Shown: one piece after another, positions 57,881 to 64,000 of the stretch
How positions within the stretch are numbered: the first letter of the stretch is position 1
Layout of the letters: the number at the start of each line of letters is the position of its first letter
From: Liolophura sinensis
Taxonomy: Eukaryota; Mollusca; Polyplacophora; Chitonida; Chitonidae
Direction of reading: 5' to 3'
NCBI RefSeq assembly: GCF_032854445.1
Contig: NC_088305.1
Span: forward strand, 29,598,628 to 29,662,627
DNA: 64,000 nucleotides
Made by a program: the position numbers and the translations under genes
The notes under the pieces: generated by a model
What the model was told of the DNA's origin: nothing
Seen by the model: the letters and a program-made list of their open reading frames with translations, nothing else
Databases searched by the model: none

Positions 57881-58329
57881 TCACTAAACGGTATATTGAT
57901 GATCTGCTATAGCTTTAAACAATCCATATATAACAAAGGCTGTGGAAGGTACATGTGCGCCTTCGCTCATAAGCACAGACTCTCCAGGTGGTACATCTCT
58001 GTTCTGGACCTATACTTGTACAAAGACCAAAACGTTTTCAGCCTTGGCATTATAATTTACCCTCACTTGGACAACAATATACCGATGGTATGGCGTGTAC
58101 TTATCTCGCCATATAGCATTTCTTAGAAACTGCCTGTTATTTAACGATTTCAGTCAACGTTATTACTACAAAATCTAATGTGACAAGGTTATTCCATCAG
58201 AACGCCTTCACTCCAAGTTTCTTAGGCTTTACAATGAGTATAATTCTCTTGTGAGTAAAAATGGACAGAACGTCCAGAGTCTCTAGCACTCTGCTTCATG
58301 ATGGTGTCTAATTCCGCTTAATCCGTGGC

Positions 58330-59040
58330 TATTGGCAATTATCCCAAAACAACAATCATCTCTGGATGCGAGGCGCAATTACCTGAAAACAACGATCATC
58401 ATTGGATGTGCACCACAATTATCCCAAAACAACAATCATCACTGGGTGTGCACCACAATTATCCCAAAACAACTTTTATCATTGGGTGTGCACCGCAATT
58501 ATCCTAAAACAACTTTTATCATTGGGTGTGCACCGCAATTATCCCAAAACAACGTTTATCATTGGGTGTGCACCACACTTATCCCAAAACAACTTTTATC
58601 ATTGGGTGTGCACCACAATTATCACAAAACAACGATCATCATTGGGTGTGCATCACAATTATCCCAAAACAACGTTTATCATTGGGTGTGCGCCGCAATT
58701 ATCCTAAAACAACTTTTATCATTGGGTGTGCGCCGCAAATATCACAAAACAATATTCATCATTGGGTGTGTGCCGCAATTATCAAAAAACAACTTTTATC
58801 ACTGGCTGTGCGCCGCAATTATCCCAAAACAACTTATATCATTGGGTGTACATTTGCACGGCAATTATCACAAAACAACATTCATCACTGGGTGTGCACC
58901 ACAATTATCCCAAAACAACATTCATCATTGGGTGTGCGCCGCAGTTATCCCAAAACAACTTTTATCATTGGGTGTACATTTGCACGGCAATTACCTCAAA
59001 GCAACATTTATTACTGGGTGTTCACGTGCGCTGCAATTTA
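58330..59040. repeat. 40-bp minisatellite, about 17 copies
   Basis: Unit ACCACAATTATCCCAAAACA plus ACTTTTATCATTGGGTGTGC, with ACCGCA and GCCGCA variants and two units lengthened by TACATTTGCACGG. Several frames stay open across it; none looks like a gene. Confidence 0.95.
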
Positions 59041-59059
59041 CCGTAGTTACACCATATAA

Positions 59060-59510
59060 ATAAACTTTATCAATGGGCGTTCATGGTTACCGTAATGTCA
59101 CCATAATAACCTTTTCGCTGGGTGTTCACGTTTAACGTAAAATTTTACACAATGATAGTTTTATCATTGATTGTTCATGTTTACCATAATTGCATAATGA
59201 TAACTTTAGAACTGGGTGTTCATGGTAACTGTAATTAGACTTCATTAATTAGGCTTCAACTTCTTCACTGACGTTCACGTTTGCCTTTCAATTTTACACA
59301 ATAATGACTTTATCACTGGGTGAAAGCGTTTACCGTGATTGCACCATAATAACTTTTCACTGGATCTTGACGTTTTCCGTAAAATATTTTTATCACTGGG
59401 TGTTCACGTTTACCGTAAAATTTTTACAGAATAATAACTTTATCACTGGGTGTTCACACTTACCGAAAAGTTTACATAATAATATCTTTATCACTGGATG
59501 TTAAAACACA
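59060..59510. repeat. Degenerate array of about 50 bp related to the 40-bp array
   Basis: Repeats of TTTATCACTGGGTGTTCACG, TTTACCGTAAAATTTTACA and CAATAATAAC, more diverged than the neighbouring array but sharing its TTATCACTGGGTG core. Confidence 0.75.
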
Positions 59511-59680
59511 AGTGTCTTGGTATATTTGAGTTTTCCTTCACACCCTCGCTAGGGAGCAGTTCCTTGTAAATTTCTACGGAAATTACGTCACAATGACGTC
59601 AAATACCGGTAATATCTACATGGATTATTGTCTCTTAAATGTCATGTTGAGCTTAAATGTAAACCTGTCCGTCGCTGACT

Positions 59681-59874
59681 GAGCGGTATTAGACCAGGAA
59701 GATATAACCTCGTGTGTTTGCTGGAGGTTTTAGACCGGGAAGTTATAACCCTGTATGTTTGCTGGCGGTATTAGACCAAGAAGTTATAACCCTGTATGTT
59801 TGCTGGCGGTATTAGACCAAGAAGTTATAACCCTGTATGTTTGCTGGCGGTGTTAGACCAGGAAGTTATAACCC
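59681..59874. repeat. 41-bp minisatellite, left part (about 4.7 copies)
   Basis: Unit GGTATTAGACCAAGAAGTTA plus TAACCCTGTATGTTTGCTGGC. The array is cut at 59874 by the retrotransposon; one more unit lies on the other side at 63165-63212. Confidence 0.92.
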
Positions 59875-59904
59875 TTCAATTGAGTTGAGAGAGGGCAATT
59901 GAGT

Positions 59905-60350
59905 TAATCAAGCATGGGGCGGAGTTTGTGTTTATGTTGCCAACCATTTGGCCGCAACTCGACGCACTGCCCTGGAGTGTGACCTAATAGAAATAGTATG
60001 GGTTGAAATCCATGAATAACTCAGTACCCTTCTCTGTGTCATATACCGTCCTCTTAATTCCCCAGTTCAGAAGTGGAAAGTCCTAGAAGAAAATATTGAA
60101 CGCGTTTTAGACCATAATCCAAACAAAATGTCATTATCGTAGGAGGCCTTAACGAAAACCTTTTAGACCTTTCAAAATTTAAGTTGCGAGATATTATTTC
60201 TCGTTTGGGATTGAGTCATTTAATTCACACAGCTACAAGACCTCAGTCAAACAACCTTCTGGGCGCTATAATTTGTAATAAACCCAACGTTATTATTGGC
60301 TCCGGTGTGCTTTCAAATTTTTGTAGCGACCACTGTCAAACTTAAGTTCG
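59905..60350 (+). pseudogene. Retrotransposon endonuclease remnant
   Basis: The translation in shifting frames gives GGVCVYVANHL, ECDLIEIVWVEIHE, then LSHLIHTATRPQSNN and SGVLSNFCSDHC. These are the closing parts of an apurinic-type endonuclease, with the SDH motif present. At least one stop and one frameshift interrupt it. Confidence 0.7.
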
Positions 60351-60989
60351 TTTCTATTCCAGTACAGTCTTCGAAAAGAGTTACAGTAGAACAACCTGGA
60401 AATATAATCTGGCTGACTGGAATGAATATCGCGATGTTTTAAAGCTCTCTGAATGGGACGGTATTCTTGAAAGCGACTGTATTGAGAGTATTGCCGAAAA
60501 AATTGAGAGTAATATATTGCATGCTGCAAAGAGTACAATTCCTAACAAAACAATGGCAGTCAAATACAAAGACAAAAGCTGGATAACACCACAAATTAAA
60601 CACGAGATTCGAGTAAGAGGCCGTTTGTTTAAACGATCGAGACGTTTTAAAACTTGTCATAATATACGTAAATTTAAAACTCAAAGAAATAAAGTTAATT
60701 CACTTATTAAATCCGCGAAACTTTCTCACCAGTCCAAAAATGGCGAAAAAAATCGAGCCGGCAATGTAAGTGAAAAGTATGATGGAAAATAGCTAATTCA
60801 TTTCTAAAGGGTAAACCTAATCAAACTGTCACTTTTCGGCCACTAATAACCGATGATGGTTCACACGAGTAAATTTCAAGCACAAAGGCCACCATATTAA
60901 ATAACTATTTCTCCAGCATATGTGCAGTAGAAAATTCACAAATAGATCCACCAGTTCAAAAACTGCAACCTTAAGCAATTCTGCAGGAA

Positions 60990-62557
60990 ATCGTTATCAC
61001 ACCAGAGGATATAAATGGTATCATAATCGGTCTCGACAATTCCAAAGCCTCTGGCCCAGACGGAATAAGTCCCAAACATCTAGATGTAGGTAAGGATATT
61101 CTCACACCTGTATTGTCGCACATTTTTAATATGTCCCTCACTGTAGGTAGATTCCCAAAGTTATGGAAAATTGCCAATGTAACTCCAATTTACGAAAAAG
61201 GAAATATACACGATTTTAGCAATTACAGGCCCATATCTCTACTAAGCTGCTTAAGTAAAGTATTTGAAAGAGCTGTGTTCAAATATGTTTTCCAGTTTTT
61301 GCGAAACAACATCTGTACAGCCCCGCACGGATTCCTCCCATCTAGGTCAACGGTGACTCAACTGCTAGATATATATTTTGACATAGTCAATACCTTAGAA
61401 AAAGGGAAATAAGTATGCCTTTTTTGATATTTCAACGGTTTTCGACAAAGTCTGGCATAAAGCTTTATTATAGGAACTTAAAAGTGTTGGTATTCGAGGC
61501 AATTTATTAAACTGGGGCGAGGATTATCTCACAAACAGAACTCAACGGGCTGTCATCAATGGCCAGCAATCAGAAATAAGCACACTACAAGCAGGAGTAC
61601 CCCAGGGTTCGGTTCTTGGGCATGGTCTGAATGTACATTATTGATCTACCGGAAGACGTCATAAATAACGTACGGTGGTTTGCGGACGACACGTGTCTAT
61701 ATATAATACCGGGAAATCTCAACGATCCCCTTGTTGTTCATAGCCTTCGGAAAGATTTACAGAATATTGAGGAGGGGTCCAAAAAATGGCTCGTTAAATT
61801 TAATTCTGACAAAACAAATGCTTTACTTATGCCCCGACGCAAAACACCATCCATTCTAACCCCTACCTTCAACTCAGTCACAATTAAAACATCCCCGTTC
61901 CTTAAACATCTTGGTTTGACGCTATCAGAAAATGGCACTTGGAACGAGCATATCGACAGTATTATTTCTGGTTCATGTAAAAAGATAGGAATATTTACAA
62001 GTCTTAAATACATACTGGACAGGAAAAGTTTAGAAATTATGTATAAAACCTTTCTTAGACCTTCCCTTGGTTATGCTGATATAGTCTGGGGTAACCTCAT
62101 GGAACAACAAATAAATCGAATTGAAATGCTTCAAAAAGACGCCTTGAGAACTATAACTGGTCTTACAAGAGGCAGTACAACGGCACTGTTGTATGAGGAA
62201 TTTGGGTTCATGCCTTTAGCAAAAAGGCGTCTCATCCACAGACTTACACTTTTCCATAAAATAGTTTTTCAAACACTAACTCATGTTTTAAACCGACTTA
62301 TCCCAGACTTTCCTTCTAATAGAAATCCCTATCCGTTTGCGCTCTGTTGGAGCAATTTCCCCTTTCTTCTGCCAAACAGAACAGTTCAGAAATTCATTCT
62401 TCCCTCACACTGTTCGAGATTGGAGTGTAAACATTTTAATATACCGGCTTCAAATGGCTGCAGTAATCTGAATGGCGATCTATTTGACAACTTCCTTTCT
62501 GATTTTCCAAAATGTGCTTATGGCCACAGGTATGAAAATGCTGAACATTACCTGTGA
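60990..62557 (+). pseudogene. Reverse transcriptase of the retrotransposon, broken
   Basis: Three frame segments: up to 61412 (ends KGK then stop, just before the catalytic Asp region), about 61413-61620 (FDISTVFDKVWH and QAGVPQGSVLG) and 61631-62557 (FADDT, KWLVKFNSDKT, HLGLTLSENGTW, ENAEHYL). Frameshifts lie near 61412 and near 61620, and a stop at 62555-62557 precedes the expected end. The motif order is that of jockey/CR1-type elements. Confidence 0.85.
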
Positions 62558-63110
62558 AAATGTCATCTCTATGATGCACAGAGGGTAAAACTAATGGACG
62601 GTGTTACGGAGCCGGGTTATACTGGTGTTATTACGCCTGTTACGTTACTTTTTTCGGGACAACACATTTCCGGCAGAATCTAATGAAATAATTATGTAAC
62701 ATGTGGGTTGCTTTATTAATGAGAGCCGGAGATTTAATTAAGCATTGTGTATTTATTTATCATCAGTCTCAGGCTATACTCCAAGAGACAAAAACATCTG
62801 TAATCCTATGGGCATATTTAGCTGTATAATTTCAAGAAATTTTCCAAAATATTGTTCCTAGATATTTGTCGATTTTCCTATTTATTCAAGCACATGTCAA
62901 TATTATATCGTCCATTTTGAACTGTTGATATGTAGCCCATTTGCAACTGCACCAAAAGCACTTTCTCTTGCACATGTAATTCGCTAGTCTGATTACATTG
63001 TATATATATATATACACACATACAGTTATTCATCTGTCAAATTGTTGTATTCATCAAATGGGTCACAGTATAAGTCACGGCTTATTGTGGCTCCAAAGAT
63101 TACAAAATAA

Positions 63111-63112
<2 letters not shown>
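62558..63112 (+). other. 3' part of the retrotransposon, non-coding
   Basis: After the broken reading frame there is about 550 bases of AT-rich sequence with an AATAAA near 63105, leading into the TA run. I take it as the element's 3' UTR, although a separate insertion cannot be excluded. Confidence 0.5.

Positions 63113-63164
<52 letters not shown>
63113..63164. repeat. (TA)n tract at the retrotransposon 3' end
   Basis: About 50 bases of TA dinucleotides immediately after AATAAAGAC and before the right target duplication. It is likely the tail on which the element primes. Confidence 0.85.
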
Positions 63165-63168
<4 letters not shown>

Positions 63169-63212
63169 TATAACCTGTATGTTTGCTGGTAATATTAGAC
63201 CAGGAAGGTGTA
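63165..63212. repeat. 41-bp minisatellite, right part (1 copy)
   Basis: AAGTTATAACCTGTATGTTT, GCTGGTAATATTAGACCAGG and AAGGTG continue the array interrupted at 59874. Confidence 0.85.
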
Positions 63213-63464
63213 AAGGTGTTAGTTTAAACTGTGTGAAGTTTAAACACATCAAAGTAAAAGGTACTTAAACACATGGAGATATAAGTTTTATCGGTGTACG
63301 ACATAGATAGATGCACTGACTCGAGTTAAACAATGCAGTACGTTGCACACAAAACTCATAATAGATAAAGCAGGTAATAAACTGCATATATAAGTAACTA
63401 TAATAGTGAAATCCACAAACATTGAATGGAATGAGGACTTATGTCTTGTTTTTCCACCAGATAT

Positions 63465-63800
63465 GACATCTGTACAGTGTCACTGGGCAGACCAGACATG
63501 ACATCTGATCCGGTCAGAGTACAGTGACACCGGGCAGACCACAGACCAGGCATGACATCTGATCTGGTCAGAGTAGAGTTAGACTGGGCAAACCACAGGC
63601 CAGACATAACATCTGGTGCGGTCTGAGTACAGTGGCACCCGTCAGACCACAGACTAGTCATGATATCTGATCTGGTCTGAGTACAGTGGCGCCAGGCAGA
63701 CCACAGACCAGACATGATATCTGATCCTGTCCGAGTACAGTAACACCGGGCAGACCACAGACCAGACATGACATCTGATCTGGTCAAAGTACAGTGCCAC
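63465..63800. repeat. 54-bp minisatellite, about 6 copies
   Basis: Unit CAGAGTACAGTGACACCGGG, CAGACCACAGACCAGACATG and ACATCTGATCTGGT. The 142-residue minus-strand frame across it reflects a period divisible by three. Confidence 0.94.
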
Positions 63801-64000
63801 AGTGGAGAATTTCGAGTTTTAATCAAATAAACAAATGAATAAAAAATGAAAAATCAGTAAATGAATATATACATTAATAATTAAAAAACGCATATAAAAT
63901 AAATAAAAATACCCACGGCTTCATGTACACTTATCTGGTTGTATGTGTTCCTCAGAACAATGGTAACGTACATGCTAATGAAAAGGGAACCTGTACTCCA
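63801..64000. other. Right margin, no gene seen
   Basis: A very AT-rich run (AAATAAACAAATGAATAAAA and similar), then ordinary sequence to the window end. Nothing recognised. Confidence 0.5.

Larger units (their letters stand above)
59875..63164 (+). mobile_element. 5'-truncated non-LTR retrotransposon, jockey/CR1 type
   Basis: Order on the plus strand: endonuclease remnant (GGVCVYVANHL near 59918, a GLNENLLDLSKF stretch near 60144, SDHC near 60330), reverse transcriptase from about 61000 (KASGPDGISP, YRPISLLS, QGSVLG, FADDT near 61679) and a C-terminal region with ENAEHYL. There is no ORF1, and the endonuclease starts mid-domain. AAGTTATAACCC at 59863-59874 and AAGTTATAACC at 63165-63175 look like a target duplication. 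A (TA)n run closes the 3' end. Frames are broken in several places. Confidence 0.88.

Noticed and set aside
58332-59063. 243-residue plus-strand open frame rich in NYPKTTFIIGCAPQL-like repeats
   Set aside because: It comes from the 40-bp array; two other frames are open over the same bases, which is a period effect and not selection for coding.
63398-63826. 142-residue frame of Trp/Cys-rich repeats
   Set aside because: It is the 54-bp array read in frame; no start context or unique sequence.

Overview
The window is animal nuclear DNA: AT-rich, with intron-containing genes, canonical GT/AG splice sites, tRNA-derived SINEs, a non-LTR retrotransposon, piggyBac-type elements, foldback MITEs and many minisatellites. 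The gene set and the style of the SINEs suggest a lophotrochozoan, most likely a mollusc. That placement is inference; no species can be named from this sequence.

Layout. (1) 3456-24484, minus strand: a complete MAP3K20 (ZAK/MLTK, ribotoxic-stress MAP3K) gene. I resolved 20 coding exons whose reading phases agree at every junction, giving 978 residues: kinase, short coiled coil, SAM, and a long tail with an RGG-rich block. Its introns hold SINEs, MITEs and tandem arrays, and a 1.1 kb array of a 27-bp unit sits just upstream of the first coding exon. (2) 26298-27251: a non-autonomous piggyBac-type element. (3) About 28200-28660: a probable divergent promoter between MAP3K20 (leftward) and the next gene (rightward). 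(4) 29267-31714, plus strand: an intact TRIM-NHL E3 ligase of NHL-1/Thin type, coding in one exon. (5) 39712-44703, plus strand: a class I ARF GTPase in four coding exons (180 residues); a second piggyBac-type element and an inverted repeat lie in its introns. (6) About 45.2-53.6 kb: no recognisable gene, but a 1.8 kb array of a 42-bp unit and several SINEs. (7) 53628-54029, minus strand: a secreted peptide precursor with signal peptide and Lys-Arg cleavage sites that I cannot assign to a known family. (8) 54.2-64 kb: gene-poor, with a foldback MITE, an (AT)n tract, several minisatellites and a 5'-truncated, broken jockey/CR1-type retrotransposon inserted inside a minisatellite.

The genes do not form an operon or a shared pathway. 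MAP3K20 (ribosome-stall stress signalling), NHL-1 (ubiquitin ligase), ARF (vesicle traffic) and the peptide precursor (secretion) are independent neighbours. The strongest leads for something undescribed are the peptide precursor with three degenerate [F/L]xxW-...-KR units, and four short foldback elements of unrelated interior that share a GGGCC-type terminal signature.
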